Below are positions 1 through 12,780 of a stretch of DNA of 64,000 nucleotides, in pieces (within the stretch, counting starts at the first letter, position 1; each line of letters begins with the position of its first letter). The stretch spans positions 23,089,452 through 23,153,451 of the forward strand of contig OX637294.1 of assembly GCA_951799445.1 (NCBI GenBank), in the 5' to 3' direction. Position numbers and translations under genes: made by a program. The notes beneath the pieces are model-generated. The model saw only the letters and a program-made list of their open reading frames with translations, was not told the origin of the DNA and did no database searches. This DNA comes from Pseudisothecium myosuroides. Lineage: Eukaryota > Streptophyta > Bryopsida > Hypnales > Lembophyllaceae.

Positions 1-1736
1 GGATGACATGGCGTAGCAAAGGGTGGTGAGGCCCCTTACAAGTGGCCCCTATAGATCCAAATGACCGCAGATCCGTAAAAGGTACGAGTCAAGGAGGTTG
101 AAAGGTAGTTGTTTTAGGTGAAGCTATGAGACAATAATGGATCCGGATGAAAAATCCAAATTTATATTGAATAGAATATTCATTCTTGGAAGATTTTTTT
201 TCCCTTGCATTCCTCTGCATCTTTATTTTTGCACACCTTGAGATCAATTTAATGAATGAATTTCCTATATTCTACAAGCTGAAATGCTTAAATTATTTGT
301 TTATGGTATTTTTACCTTATGTCTCTATTTTGTATGTGGTTGATTTTGGAATAAGAAATTTAACAACTCTACACGGATAATCAAATTATATATCAAACTT
401 TTGGGCTTATAAAACATTCTACGAGTTGAGATTATAGCTATATACACTTTATTACTATTTAGACAAGAAACATATTCCCCATGAATGAGCCAACATCTTC
501 ATTGACAACCTCAATTTTGTTTACTTAATTTTAACACATTTTAAAAGCCCTACGGCCCACAACAACCATCTAAGTGACAAAACCATCCTAAAGTCCATCA
601 CTACCTTTCTCTAAAGCAAAGCCTATACCCTCCATATCCACAATTTCAAAGCACACACTAATGTTCTAAGAAATGACATTGCTAATTAACTTGTCGTCCT
701 CCGCAAATAACAAAGGATGTCCATTGACTTCTAGAAGTGAACACTTTCTTTCAACTCCATGTTACCTATATAAAGATGATCAACCTTCCTATGAATGAAT
801 CCCTTATAAAGATCCTATACAATTCCTCCCAAATACACCTTGAGAAATAAGACATCACAAATATTGTTGAATTGGCAAAAAAATTCATGAAAGTGAACAA
901 CCAAAATATAGATGACTCCCTCTCCAACATTTTCTATAACAATCTCCACATATCAAACGCACAAATCACTCACCTCTTTAAATTTAGATATAACTCATAC
1001 ATGGGACAAGCACTTAAATACTTGTTTTAGCCTTTACAATACCCAACTATCATCCTCCACTTGCAGTACAAACCACAAGACTCTTTGAACCTCAAATTCA
1101 CAAAATACTAGACATTCATTGACAATATACAAAATTACAAATGGAACACCCAACCATTCATGGTCTTAAGAGTAGGAGTTAGTGGCACCACACACACCAA
1201 CACTCCAAGCATGCCATAAACAATTACGAATTCTAAGATAATCCATCTCTACTACCTTAAAAACAATTAACACCATTATCATCCAATACTCTATCTACAT
1301 TTTCCTTATAAAAGAAAAAAAAATAGAAAACAACTAGCAACTTCTACAACTTTTTGATCTACTTTAAAAAAAAACTTCATCTACTTGGAAAAAACAATAT
1401 CTGGATATTTATACAATTTAACACTAAACTAAACCAATCTTTTTTTTCCCTCACAACTTCGTAGTCAATCGTGACCTCAATGAATACAATCTTAATGTAC
1501 ACCAATTATTGAAAGAATTGGAACTCTTTCTCTCTTAGTTTCTCTACTTTTTCCAGCTAATTTTGGGATCTTTGAGTCCAATGGAAATTTCAAGTATGAA
1601 TTCTTGATGATTATTGTAGTTCACATTTAAAAAAAAATTGTATATGTCCTAATATTGTTTAAAATAATTTTAAAACTTTATCACAATTTTAGGAATAATT
1701 AGAAAAAAATTATCCTGTGTAATTTCAAACCAAATA
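1..1736. other. AT-rich stretch with no recognisable gene
   Basis: I see no open frame with recognisable motifs, no RNA gene and no clear inverted or tandem repeat here. Short A and T runs dominate. It is probably old, decayed repeat DNA. Confidence 0.5.
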
Positions 1737-2303
1737 CTACCTCCGTCCCAAAATGATCTTCATGTTGGATAAAATGTTTTAAATTAAGGCTAAAAATAAC
1801 ATTTAAAAAACGTGGTTCGCGCTATAAGTAGGATTTAGGATTTTCTTTGCTTGCTAGAAATTTTGAGTTTCAAAGCCCTTTTTAAAGTGTAGTTTTGGAG
1901 TATTGAAAAGTGGAATATTTTGAGCATTTTCAAAGAGCACCAGTGGATACTTAATTGTTGAGTGTGAAATCATCATTTTGTAGGCAAATAATATGAACCT
2001 AAGACCATGTGTGGACCTCCATTCCACCTTCAAAAGCTTCATCTCCTTTAATCGAGCAATATTCAAAGAGAAGCAAAAAATAAGAATGAACAACGTTGAT
2101 TGACCCCTTTAATCATTTCATTTGTCTTTCGATTGATGATTGCATAGATGGAGGGGGAACTACTACTCATAGTTGTTTTGCTAGTCTCCAATAGCAATCG
2201 AAAGCCAAATCTGACCAACTTGTAAGTCACAAAGTGCAACAAGAAGATCATTTTGGGACAAAAATTGAAGGCCAACAGGAAGGTTGTTTGGGGATGGAGG
2301 GAG
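1737..2303. mobile_element. Stowaway/mariner-like MITE, TA target duplication
   Basis: The left end reads CTACCTCCGTCCCAAAATG and the right end, reverse-complemented, reads CTCCCTCCATCCCCAAA. A further inverted match, GTCCCAAAATGATCTTC, lies a little further inside. Both ends are flanked by TA (1735-1736 and 2304-2305). The CTCCCTCCGTCCC terminus and TA duplication are typical of plant Stowaway/mariner elements. At 567 bp it is longer than most Stowaways. The interior contains two short minus-strand open frames, without transposase motifs I can recognise, so I treat it as non-autonomous. Confidence 0.75.
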
Positions 2304-2505
2304 TACTAGTTTAAATTAAAAATTTAAACAATAACACACTATATGTTGGATTTTGACTTGGATCAACACTTTTAATGCAATCAATCATCAAATTCTAGTA
2401 AGTTCTCGCGAAATTATATTTGGTGTAGAAATTTTGTTTTGAAATGATTTCTAATCCAATTGGAAGTTTGAACTTAAATGTTCACTTACAACCAATCAAC
2501 ATTGA

Positions 2506-3013
2506 GGGCCACTTCAGACTATGGCCATCCAATTCAAGAGGCCGTGGGATTGAGTGGACAAACTTTGTTGAGAGTCCAAAAAAATGAGCAATAAATAGGC
2601 AATAAAGTATAGGAATTGCAGTCTTCGCCAGCCATAGTGTGAAGCCTCCCAAGGCCAAGCCCAACGTCTAAACTCTTAGCAATGAATTCCCACGACCTCT
2701 CGATTTGGATGGCCATAGTATAAAGTCTCCAAAAGCCAAGCCTAAAGTTCAAACCTATAACAATCTACCCAGTTGAAATCTTGTAAGTTATTAAATGAAC
2801 TCCTACGGCCTCCTAATCATAGTTTGGGTCTCCATTACTAGCGAATCCAAACTTTTGTTGAGAGTCCGTTGCCATATAGGCAATTGGAGGGCGATGGACT
2901 TTGGACTTGTGCCTTCTAGTGTGAAGGCTAAGAGACCAAACTCTTGGTTTCTTGCAATAAGATTGGTGGAAACCCACGGCCTCTCAACCTTTGGCCGTGG
3001 TGTGAAGTGGCCC
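2506..3013. mobile_element. Inverted-repeat element, PIF/Harbinger-like
   Basis: Inverted ends of about 45 bp: the left end begins GGGCCACTTCA and continues with GGCC and AGAGGCCGTGGG; the right end, reverse-complemented, shows GGGCCACTTCACAC, then GGCC and AGAGGCCGTGGG. The flanking triplets are TGA on the left and TAA on the right, compatible with a decayed 3-bp TWA-type duplication. A GGGCC terminus fits PIF/Harbinger. The motif 'gccatagtgtgaagcc' recurs inside near 2633, 2713 and 2911, giving the interior its own subrepeats. It has no coding potential. Confidence 0.6.
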
Positions 3014-4110
3014 TAAGAAAGGATGAAAAAATGTTCAAAAATGGACGTCAACGCATTTAATGGCAAAAGTACTATAAGTGAAGAGCAGGATTAGTACATC
3101 TTTGGCGAATATTTATTTATTCCAAAAAATAAAATTTGGCAAATGCTAAATATATACAAAATTCAATATATATATTTTTTCCAAATAAAAAATTTGTTTT
3201 CTACAAAGTAATTTTCCAAAATTTTGGCATCTATTTTTTGTCCACCTTTCCCTACAACTAGAGTACCTTAGATGAGGTAAGGAAAAACCATCCCTGCTTT
3301 AAAAACCAATTTGATTTTATGTTAACGCCTCAAGTAAAGTTAATCCTTAAACGTCAAGTTGGTGACCATGGAAATCATGAATCCCTTTTAGTACTGTGTG
3401 ACACCATCTACTTTATAAATACCAAAAGTACGTATGTACTCATTGGAGATCAAACAAGTGTGCAAGATCTCCTCTTTTTGCACAAAATTCCAAAGATAGA
3501 CAATTATTGCACCTTTGTCCTATATAGAAAGATTCCTTTGTCATTCATCGGCCAAAAAACGGCCGCGCCGTTGTTTAAGGGTTAAGCAAATTCCCAATGT
3601 ACGGAATGCTTCTTCTTGAAGACCTAAAACATGATGGCCTCTACATCCCAACATCCACCAAGAAGTGGCATTGCACTTGAAGTTGCACCCTATCCAACTG
3701 TAGACTTCCAAAGAGTCTACTTGTCTTGACTCCCCCATTTCATCTTTGAATGGACTCAAGCTTTGCTTTACTTGAACATCCTAATCTCTACAACCTACTT
3801 ATTTTCTTTGCGTGAAACTAAGGACTTCATGACAACTACACAATACCCTCAAACTGGCAGTATCATACACAGCCAAGTCTACCAAGTCTCGGCCAGTACG
3901 GCATTCAAACCAAAGATGGTTGGTGGAAACATCCCAATAGCATGATCAGGTGAAGGCACAATAGACAAGATCCTGATTGTGAAGACTTCAATTGGCCCGT
4001 TTGTTTCAAGAAGAAGAAGAAGACTTCAATTGGCCCTGGCCATGCCAATATTTTCACTGTTATTAGTGATAAAAACAGTGACATCAGAACACACTTATCG
4101 CAAATATCGT
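3014..4110. other. No recognisable gene
   Basis: AT-rich to about 3.3 kb, then more balanced base composition to 4.1 kb. Several short open frames overlap on both strands, but none shows a motif, family length or codon pattern that supports coding. I see no RNA gene or repeat here. Confidence 0.4.
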
Positions 4111-4124
4111 CCCTGATCCCGAGG

Positions 4125-4362
4125 GCCGGGGGTGAACTGACCCCCTCGCTCGACCTTGAGGGAAAACCCTGAAATTTTTTATTTGCGAGGCATGTTAGAA
4201 TTTGCAAATTCTGAATTCATATTTGCAATCAAAGGCCCCAAATTAGCTAGGAGAGGTGTAGAACATACCCTACAGATGGCTCAAAGCAGGGGGGATTTTT
4301 TTTCACACGCACCCCTGGAATGATTTGGGAGGCCGAGCGAGGGGGCCAGTTGACCCGGACCA
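4125..4362. mobile_element. Short GC-ended MITE, copy 1
   Basis: Inverted ends: left GTGAACTGACCCCCTCGCTCG; right, reverse-complemented, GTCAACTGGCCCCCTCGCTCGG. The core, around 'aattctgaattcatatttgc aatcaaaggcc' and 'aggagaggtgtagaa', recurs at 30.1 kb and in part at 39.3 kb, showing a dispersed family. It is about 235 bp with no coding potential. The superfamily is unclear. Confidence 0.6.
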
Positions 4363-4814
4363 TGGGCTGATGCTACCATATGGGAGCTTCCTTACAGTAA
4401 ATCCTTGCAGTAGGACAAATAGGCTGTGACTCGTCAAACCATTGTTCCAGGATGGAGCCAAAAAAGAAACCCCCACAGGGTTGTCATCTTGCGAGGAAAG
4501 CCTCCCTTGCATGCAAATGCAAAATTCTCGTGCACCTGCTGATCTAAGCTTCCCATTTATTCCCGTTTTTTATTTTTTATTTTTATTTTTGAACAAATGA
4601 ACTGAATTACCATTTCATTTTCAACTGGTAATGTCGGTTGATCTTGGTGAGAGCAGATTCGCAAGCAGTCCAGTCCAGGCATGAGATGCTGGTGTAAGGG
4701 ATCTAAGGATTCCTCTTCTATAAGTCTGCCCTCTTTCTTCTTTGACAGGGGCGGTGTTCAATAGGAAGAAAGAAAGATGAGTACATGGCTCCAAAACCAG
4801 TACGACTCCACCCA

Positions 4815-5205
4815 GGTTGGTAGGATTGAGAGCAAGCTTCCATAGCAAGGACAGATTCCAAGAGGCCAAAAACTACATTGAAAACATCAAGGAAGGAGAG
4901 CTACGGGCCTCAGCTACGGCTTGCTTGATGCTTAATGCTTAATGCTTGGTAGGCTAGGATTGAGATTTGAGAGCAAGCTTCTATGTAAAGGACAGATTCC
5001 AAGAGCTGAAAACAGTGTTAGAAACATCAAGCCGAGCTGTAACGGAGAGCTACTGGTCTCAGCTACTGTTGCTTGATGCTAAATGCTTGGTAGGATTGAG
5101 ATTTGAGGACAAGCTTCCATGTAAAGGACAGATTTGGAGAGCTGAAAACAATCTTAGAGACATCAAGCGGAGCTATAACGTAGGGTGCTCGAAAAGCGAA
5201 CCCTG
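4815..5205. repeat. Tandem repeat, about 135 bp, three copies
   Basis: The phrase 'taggattgag...caagcttc' recurs at about 4821, 4955 and 5091, each time followed by 'aaggacagatt', 'gctgaaaac' or a variant, 'acatcaag' and 'gagctac'. The unit is about 135 bp. Copies are diverged. Open frames crossing it are a by-product of the repeat. Confidence 0.65.
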
Positions 5206-5209
5206 CTGA

Positions 5210-7480
5210 AAAAGCAAACAAGAACAGAGAGGTGCATTTTGTTTTTTCTTCAATGTGCCGATAGGGTATATTTGAGGAGGTGGTTGCTTTTAGTGGTGAT
5301 CACTACATTTCAACTTCAAAAATTCATATCTAATGTTTTGAAGGTTCAAGAAATATGAAACAACTTGGGTTACTGAGATGCCAATTACATTCTTCTTCCT
5401 ATGAAAATTTACTGGAAATTGTTTCAAGGAGTTTTCGCTTCCCACGAAGGCAGTCAGCTCTTAAAAGGTTGCTTCAGAGCAGACTACCTTAGGCCTCAGC
5501 TCAGGTTGCTGGACGATCTCTCTACACTCGTCAAAGTTTGTGTGAATGTGATTATGCATAGCCATGTCGGTGTGGACAGTGTCTTTCAAAGGCTATGACA
5601 CGCAGTAAACACTTGGAATGATTCTTCAAGGAACTAAATCCCGGTACTTCATGCCACTGAAAATTGCAGAAGGATAGAGGGGCAGAGCCGCAGAGGGCCC
5701 CCCATGTACCATAACATTAATTAGTCCTTTGGGATTTTTTTCATTAGTCCCAAATTACTTGCCCCCATTCACAATTGTCCATTAGCAATAACCTTCAAAC
5801 CCGGTTTTAGAATTGAAGGTTTTTTCTTTCCTTTTTGATCTCAATCATATAATGAAGCAAAAGAATTCTAGTTTGTTATCTATTTTGCATAATCATAAAA
5901 ATAATAAAATATGAAGTTTTTACAACAATTGGATGTAGAGTAGTCAGTGATCAAAATACACTATTAATAAAGTTTGTGTATGTATCTTAAAACAGATTTT
6001 CAAGTTTTGAATTTTTTTGTAATCACCTACACCAAATTATTTTTCCTTATAAGACACGCTGTTAGTGAAATTTCAAACATTTCTAACAAATTCAATAAGA
6101 TAGGAGCACATGAATTCCTTGATCTTTCTTATAATTTCTATAAAATAAAATAAAATATTTATTGGCTAATTATGTGAACACGCATTGCTCATTTACTAAA
6201 GAATAATTTGGTTGTTGTATCCATTAAAAAGGTGTCTAACCAACTTATTATTAATACTTTCACTACTATTTAAAGTAATAGTAATATGGCACAAAGGGTG
6301 TGCATCCCTGAGCTAGGCACATAGCCTATGGTAGAGGGATTTATATTGTCATGTAGTGCTTCACGCATGTGACATTTGTGATGGTTTCCTTCCATGAAAG
6401 CATATTTGGCACATCTATGATTGTTTTGATGTATTGGAATCTTTTCTCGACAAAGGCATCCTATTTACAAGTTATAACAACAAAATAATAATAGGTGGTA
6501 AAGTCATTGAATGAATCACCAATAAATGGTTAGGACAAAACAAAATAGCTTGCAATATCTACTTAAGAACAATGGGACTTGCAATATGAAGATGGCTTAG
6601 TATATGGAATCATTAAATCTTACAAAGGTAGAAAATATAAGGCTACAAAGAAGAAAAACGATTCAACATCCTCTCAATTAGGAACCATCTTCATATTCAA
6701 CCCTTTGGATGTTAAAAATCTTTTTAGATTCCACCTTTGATGGATTCAATCATTCCATGCACTAAGCCATCTTCCTCTTTTGACAATCACTATAGTTAAG
6801 GGAATTTTGCAAGCTATTTACTTTTTCCTCTTCACTCAATAGTGATTCATTCACTATAACACCTATTAATACTTTTGATGTTTATCTTGTATGTATGATG
6901 CACATGGTGGTAAAGATTTCAAGGCACATCAAGATTGCCATAGATTTGCCAAGCAATCTCTCTTGGAAGGAAACCCTTACAAAATTCCAACTCATGATAT
7001 ATTTTTCAATAAGATCTACCATTCTTTGCATTCTTTGTAGCCAAATCACCCAAATGAACAAGCCTTGCACGCATTATAGTAGCACATAATTTCACATCTA
7101 TTTCCAGCAACAAGGCTTTTCAAGTTTAAATAGCAAAAGATACTCAAACTCAAGTTGTATTTACTACCACGTAAACCAATACTTATCGATAAGATTGAAA
7201 ATTAAAATTAAAATTTTTAGGAGATTGAATATTTGTGACTTTCGCAAAAAAAAATTCTAAGTTCACAATTTTAAATTTGAATTATGGTAAAATTTGAAGG
7301 GTCATTTTTTAAACTTTAAAAAGTTATTTTTTGGAGTGAATCCTACTATAACTCTTTGAACAATGGAATATTTGTAAAGGAAAAATTTGAAAATCAATAT
7401 TGTACAATGCTAAAAAAGCTAAGAAAAAAATTCACCTACCACATCAAAACTAGACATAATCCTATGTACTTTTACATGAA
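5210..7480. other. No recognisable gene
   Basis: AT-rich sequence with only short, overlapping frames on both strands. I found no protein motif, RNA gene, or clear terminal or tandem repeat. Confidence 0.4.
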
Positions 7481-8386
7481 AAGGTATCACAAAAACAAAA
7501 TTGAACCAATACAAAAGATTTCAAAGCAAATCACAAAAGATAAATAAACTATACATCACTATAGCCTTCCAAAACCAAGTTAAAAAGCTCAAAAAAATTT
7601 AAAGGTAGAGGAATCAAATCGACACAAAATTCTTTAAAACAAGGCCAACTGAATGATAAGAATTCTAAATATCATACTTTAAAATTCTAATTAGTGAAAG
7701 CAAGATTAAACCAATACAAAATCTTCCAAAACAAGGTCCAAAGGTTGAGAATCTTAAAGTCAATGCTATTATTCATCCTAACTTGGTTGAAGAGAAATCA
7801 ACAAAGACAAAGTTTAACATATGCAAAACTTTTCAAAACATAGCCAAAATGATTAAAAGACTCTAATGTGCAACAAGGTTCAAAAACAATTGATCGAGGT
7901 TGAGTAGATTTCTTGTTGAGTTGCTTTGAATTGAAGTTGGAAAGCTCTAAAATCAAATTGAAGAACAAAGATATGGGAATCGATTTATGCAAAATTCTCA
8001 AAAGCAAGGCAATAAGACAAGAAGAGTGAATACAATGCTAAATAGGGAGAAGAGAATCAACAAAGAACAATGTTAAGCCAATATAATACCCTAAAAAATA
8101 AGGTTAAATGGATGAGAAGACTAAAAATAATGTGATTGAAGTGCAATTGACAACAATGTAGAATAGAAACAATATCTCAAAGCAAGACCATGACAAAAAG
8201 ATTAAATGCAATATTCATGTGATCTGAAACAAAATTGAAGTGATATAAAACTTCACTACAAGGCCGCAAGGCTAAAAAGATTGAATGCAACGCTCATATA
8301 CAAATTCTAAACAAGACCACAAACAAGACTAAAAGATTGAATACAATGATCCTACTGTCTAAAACGGAGTTGAAGAAAAGCCTTAA

Positions 8387-9347
8387 CCCCTCATCGCCTG
8401 AGGGGACGAAAAGTGTCCTCATGTATAATTCAAAGTGCTGTAACTTTTGCATCCGATATCCGAATTCAATAAAACTTATTGGTAAAGTTGCGCTCTCTCT
8501 TCTAGTTTGTGTGGTAAAATTTTCAGATCAATACAAGATTTACAAATTAAATGGGAGCCAATCAAAGTTCACAGGTTCAATTTGAATTCACCAAACTGCA
8601 TTTGATGGCTGAAACTTTGGGGGGGGGTGTATCTCCTTCATACAATGTTCGTTTTCAATAAAATTTGTTGGGTTGTGTTCCCCTTTTAGTCTAATTATTG
8701 TGGTAAAATTTTCATGTCAATACAAGCTTCTTTGAATGTTTGGGAGCAATTCAAAATTTAAAATCCAGCCATTTTCGGATTACAGTGAAATTCGGCGGCT
8801 TGTAACTTCTTCATACAATGTCCATTTTCAATCATTTCTTTTGTGAAAGTTGCGCATACTAGTCTAGTTTGTGTGGCTAAAATTCCACTTAAATCCAAAA
8901 AGTAATGAATGACTGAGATGCTTTTTAGTGGAGGAGGTTTAGCCTTACTGGTGTTTTTTGCAACTTTTCATGCTATTTTTTGACATTTCAAATCTATTTT
9001 GCAGACACATTGAGTCAATTGAATGATATTTTTTTTCACCAATGTGTTTGTATGTTGATTTTGAATCACTTTATAGTCTCAAGTTTTTTCATTTGAGTAG
9101 GTTTAGAAGTCGAATTTCACCTCCAAATGTGTTTTTTGGAAAATTTCAGCATCTTTTTTTAACACTAAAACATTATAATCTTTCATTCCATGCGGTCAAA
9201 TGACTTCAGATTTTTTCTGTGTCATCTACAACATGTTCACTACAATATTGTACGGTTAAGATTTCTATAACTTAGCGACATCTAAATTTACAATACTTCA
9301 AAAGCAACGCTGTTTTTGACCTCGTTTGGACTTCAGGCGATGAGGGG
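8387..9347. mobile_element. TTAA-flanked inverted-repeat element A (variant ends)
   Basis: The left end is TTAA then CCCCTCATCGCCTGA; the right end is TCAGGCGATGAGGGG then TTAA (end accurate to about 1 bp). The 15-bp ends are perfect inverted repeats. The TTAA duplication and CCCCT start match the CCCCTAAAGG family elsewhere in the window, but the rest of the terminus differs, so this is a separate subfamily. The interior has three ~190-bp direct subrepeats around 'tgtaacttcttcatacaatg' and 'tagtttgtgtggtaaaatt' (near 8430, 8620 and 8805). It is non-coding. Confidence 0.75.
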
Positions 9348-9784
9348 TTAAAGACAAGATTGAACTAATGCAAAATTATCAAAAGTAAGGCCACAATGAC
9401 AAGAAGACTAATTACAATGCTCTTATAGTCCCAAATAAGTTGAAGAACAATCAACAAGAATATTTGAAGTTAAATCAATACTAAGATTTCTAAAGCAAGA
9501 CCACAAGTCAAAGAAGATTGAAAAAACTTTCCTATACTCCAAGTTCTAGTTGACAAGTTATCAACAACAACAAGGTTGGACATGTACAGAATTCTTCAAA
9601 GCAAGGCTAGGCCCAATAGATATGAAGACTATATACAACATTTCAAAATATGGTTGAGTAGAACGACTCAAAAAACAAATTGAAGATAGAGCAAACAATT
9701 TTTGGAAAACTCTTCAAAACGAGGCCAAAATGTAAGGCCAAAGTGAAAAGAAAAGTGAAAATCGTTCTTATATTCAAAGAAGCC

Positions 9785-10340
9785 AAAGAGCCGTGGAGGC
9801 CCTTGACTTGGAAACAAGGGATCTTCTCCGATCGCATTCCTCGAAAGTTTGGAGCGGTAAGTAGTATATGGGTGGCCGATCCGCACGATGATCCTCTTGG
9901 ATGCTTTGGATCGAGCAAAATGATGCGGCATTCAATGACATTAAATGGCGCACTCCTAAGTTGATGTAGTGTATTTGGTTGGGAATGGTCGATTATGGAC
10001 GTGCAAAGTAGGAGACGTCTTATCGACTTTGCAAGAAGGTTCCTGATAGGTGGGATCTAGCTAGGGATTGGTTTGTGGCTAGATGGACACATAATGAGTT
10101 GTTTGTAGAGATGATTGACGGGAACTTGAGATGGGCTCTCACCGGCATGCAAGCCGGGGTTGTTTTCCTGGCGCCTAAGCTAGGTGGGAACCGCCCCCCG
10201 CCCATAGTTCTTTCTGGAATTTGTATTTGTGTCCTTTAAGATCTTTCACTTGCTCCCCTCGGCCACGTGTGGCTGGGTACTTTTCACCTTATTTTTACTT
10301 GTAGTAAAGTTGCCATTACTTGTGTCAAGAAAACATTTAA
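9785..10340 (+). mobile_element. GC-richer insertion, possible LINE (L1) 3' end
   Basis: This block differs sharply in composition from the array around it. It ends with 'tacttgtagtaaagttgcc' and 'attacttgtgtcaagaaaac' followed by an A-rich run, which resembles plant L1 3' ends. One forward frame (about 10000-10240) stays open for about 70 codons, with several W, R and D residues, but I recognise no domain. It may be a 5'-truncated LINE tail. The array units on both sides match each other around the insertion, so a target duplication cannot be told from adjacent repeat units. Confidence 0.4.
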
Positions 10341-10399
10341 AAAATTATTCCTATACCTTAAGCAATAAGAACAAGGTTGACCCGATACAAAAGTCTTAA

Positions 10400-11329
10400 C
10401 CCCTAAAGGACCGGCATGCGTTTTTTGGTTGTGTAGAAATTTTGGGCAGGTACGTGTGACTAGAGATTTTCATATTTTAAGCTGAAATTTTAATAGAAGG
10501 TGGGCACAAGGAATATCTTTCATATGCACTAAATTTCAGTACATTTGGAAATAGGAGTCAAAAGTTATGGCCAAATATGTTACTTTTTTTTCGTAACTGG
10601 GCAGTCCGGGCAGCAATAAAAATTTGGCAAAAATTTGATTTTTTTAATATATTTTTTTCTCATAGATTATATTTTTGTCTATCTGGAAAGCTTTTATTCA
10701 TTTCATTTGGATTTGTTATGAGAAAGTTATGGACATTCTTGTTTTGGGGGCAGTTAGAGCATCTTCTTGAAAAAAATAACTTGTAGGATTCATTTCTGAA
10801 TGCTAATTTTGCAATTTTACAAAAAAAAAAATTCTCATGGTTTAGTTTACTTGCTAGAACAATCTCACCATTGGAATTAGTGTATTTTAATTCCATCTAA
10901 AATATATTAATATTTTAGATTTTCCTTCTATCTCGTGTCTACTTCTACTTAATAAAATTTTTAGGAATGATAATTAAGTTTTTTTGAATATTTTTTTTTC
11001 CCCTAGATTCTCCACTCAATTCTCCACTATAAAGATTTAAAGCTCAAAACTTTGTAGTGCAAAAATTTTAAGTTAAAAATGTTTAGAGTCAAAAAATCTA
11101 GTCCTACAATGTGCTGAAATACTTGTTTTTTCCACTTTAAACGCAGATATCTTGCAATTTGAGCGGTAAAAAATTCTGAAATTTTTTCCACACATTCTCA
11201 TACTAGTTAGGTGTAAGATCCTATGGTTATATGTGCAAAAAAACATTTTTCAAATTTTTTTACTCCTTGCTATAGAAATGGCAGTTTTGAGTGTTTTTTG
11301 GCAGAAAAAAGGCCTTGGGCCTTTAGGGG
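10400..11329 (+). mobile_element. TTAA-flanked piggyBac-like MITE B
   Basis: TTAA (10396-10399), then CCCCTAAAGGACCGGCATGC; the right end reads GGGCCTTTAGGGG, then TTAA (11330-11333). Length is 930 bp. It is closely similar to copies C, F and I across its interior, sharing 'gatatcttgcaatttg', 'gaaagcttt', 'cagttagagcatctt' and 'agttttgagtgttttttggc'. It has no transposase frame. It lies in the ~100-bp tandem array, where the neighbouring units support a clean insertion at one TTAA. Confidence 0.85.
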
Positions 11330-11469
11330 TTAAAAGCAATTCCAAGAGAATGAAGAGGTTGGAAATAATATTACAACACCCCAAAATCTAATCAACAATG
11401 ATTGATGTAGAGTTGAATAGTAACAATACTTTCCAAAACAAAGCCAAAAAGAGAAGAAGGTTGTAAAAT

Positions 11470-12780
11470 GCTTTGAAATATGTCAATTGAATATATTTAT
11501 CTTACATATTTCTATGTCAAAATTTTATTAACTTCTTTTCTTTATAGGATGCATACTTCAAGGCATACTTCACTTCAATATTTATTTTTGCAGTCAAATA
11601 TTCTTTATCAAGCTCTATGAAAGTGGTATATGTAATGAATTTCAATTCTTGCTGACAAATAGAAATTTATGAATTTATAATTGTACAGTGTAAGAATATT
11701 TGAAAGTAATGTGAATTGTTGCGAAGGGTGGCTTATACGCAACTTCTTTTGATCATCTCTTCATTATTAAATACTCCATAAGATTTTTGGTAAGAGTTCC
11801 TTCAAATTTAATACTGCATGTTCCGGTACATAACAAAGTTCATACATTTCTTGAATTGAATTAAAGTCATAAAATTTACAAGATTTTATTGATTCTTGTT
11901 GTGTAATATTTTATGATTTATATCATGAACTCATTTACTAGCAAAATTCAGTAGCTTTTGAAGAAATTGCAATTTGCAAAGAAACAAGGTGGAAATACAG
12001 AATAAATAATTATAGTGGTCATTCTCTCTATGACACAAAAGTCCAATTGATGATTTTAGAATGTTGAAATTTCAAAATTTCAAATAATAAATTCTTATAA
12101 ACAATGAATGTAAAAAGTACTAATTATAAAAATTTATAATTTGCTAATTTATAATTTTTTGCCTATAACTTTGTAAACTTATATATTTATGGATTTAAAA
12201 AATAATAATAATAAATATTAAAAAATTTAACGTTTTTTATTTAAAAAATTTATAAATTTATAAATAAATAAATTTATAAATCCACAAAAAAAGAAGGATT
12301 GAATCTAATGTAATAGATTTCAAATGCCACGACAGTGAAGTCCATCTTAGAAAAATGGACAAAGTTCAAAGGGCTAGAGACCTAATGCATTGTAGGTAAT
12401 ATGATATAGTGATAAACAAAAGTGAATACATTTTTCATAGACCTAGTTTTGGGAGACACAGGAAGACGTTTCAAAATTTTAAAAACCAGATCATGCTAGC
12501 AAATTGTTCATCCCATCTATCTAATACATGAATGTGAAAGCACATAGGGCTTCCAAACTAAGTCAGCTAAGGTGTTAGGTGTTAGTTTCATTAGTTGCCA
12601 CTCCAACATCAAAATTGAATTGTGTATAGTTTACTTCACAATTTAATGTTGTTAGTTCTAAAGATTCTATACTGGGATTTGTTGAGTTCATTGTAGCACA
12701 ATGCCTCCATTCTCTCCTAAACAAAAACACCAAGATCTAGTGCTGAGTGGCATACCTTAAAAATGAGATTGATGGCAACA
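11470..12780. other. Very AT-rich stretch without recognisable gene
   Basis: Long A/T runs, notably at 12060-12300, with no motif-bearing frame or RNA gene. It could include the unrecognisable 5' part of the Tc1-like element that follows. Confidence 0.4.

Larger units (their letters stand above)
7480..11470. repeat. Degenerate ~100-bp tandem array, broken by three insertions
   Basis: A worn unit recurs at intervals of roughly 80-160 bp: 'caagattgaaccaatacaaaat', then 'cttcaaaacaaggcca', then 'atgacaagaagattgaatacaatg', then 'gttgaagaacaatcaaca'. Good copies begin near 7700, 7807, 7965, 8067, 8150, 8230, 9355, 9450 and 9560, and units resume at 10360 and 11340-11460. The array is interrupted at 8383-9351 and 10396-11333 by TTAA-flanked elements and at about 9785-10340 by GC-richer DNA. 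Because the unit is repeated, the pre-insertion sequence can be read directly across each gap. Confidence 0.65.

Noticed and set aside
7480..9700. CRISPR-like array of short repeats
   Set aside because: Units are worn, unequal in spacing and not separated by unique spacers of fixed size. It is an ordinary degenerate tandem repeat in a plant nuclear sequence.
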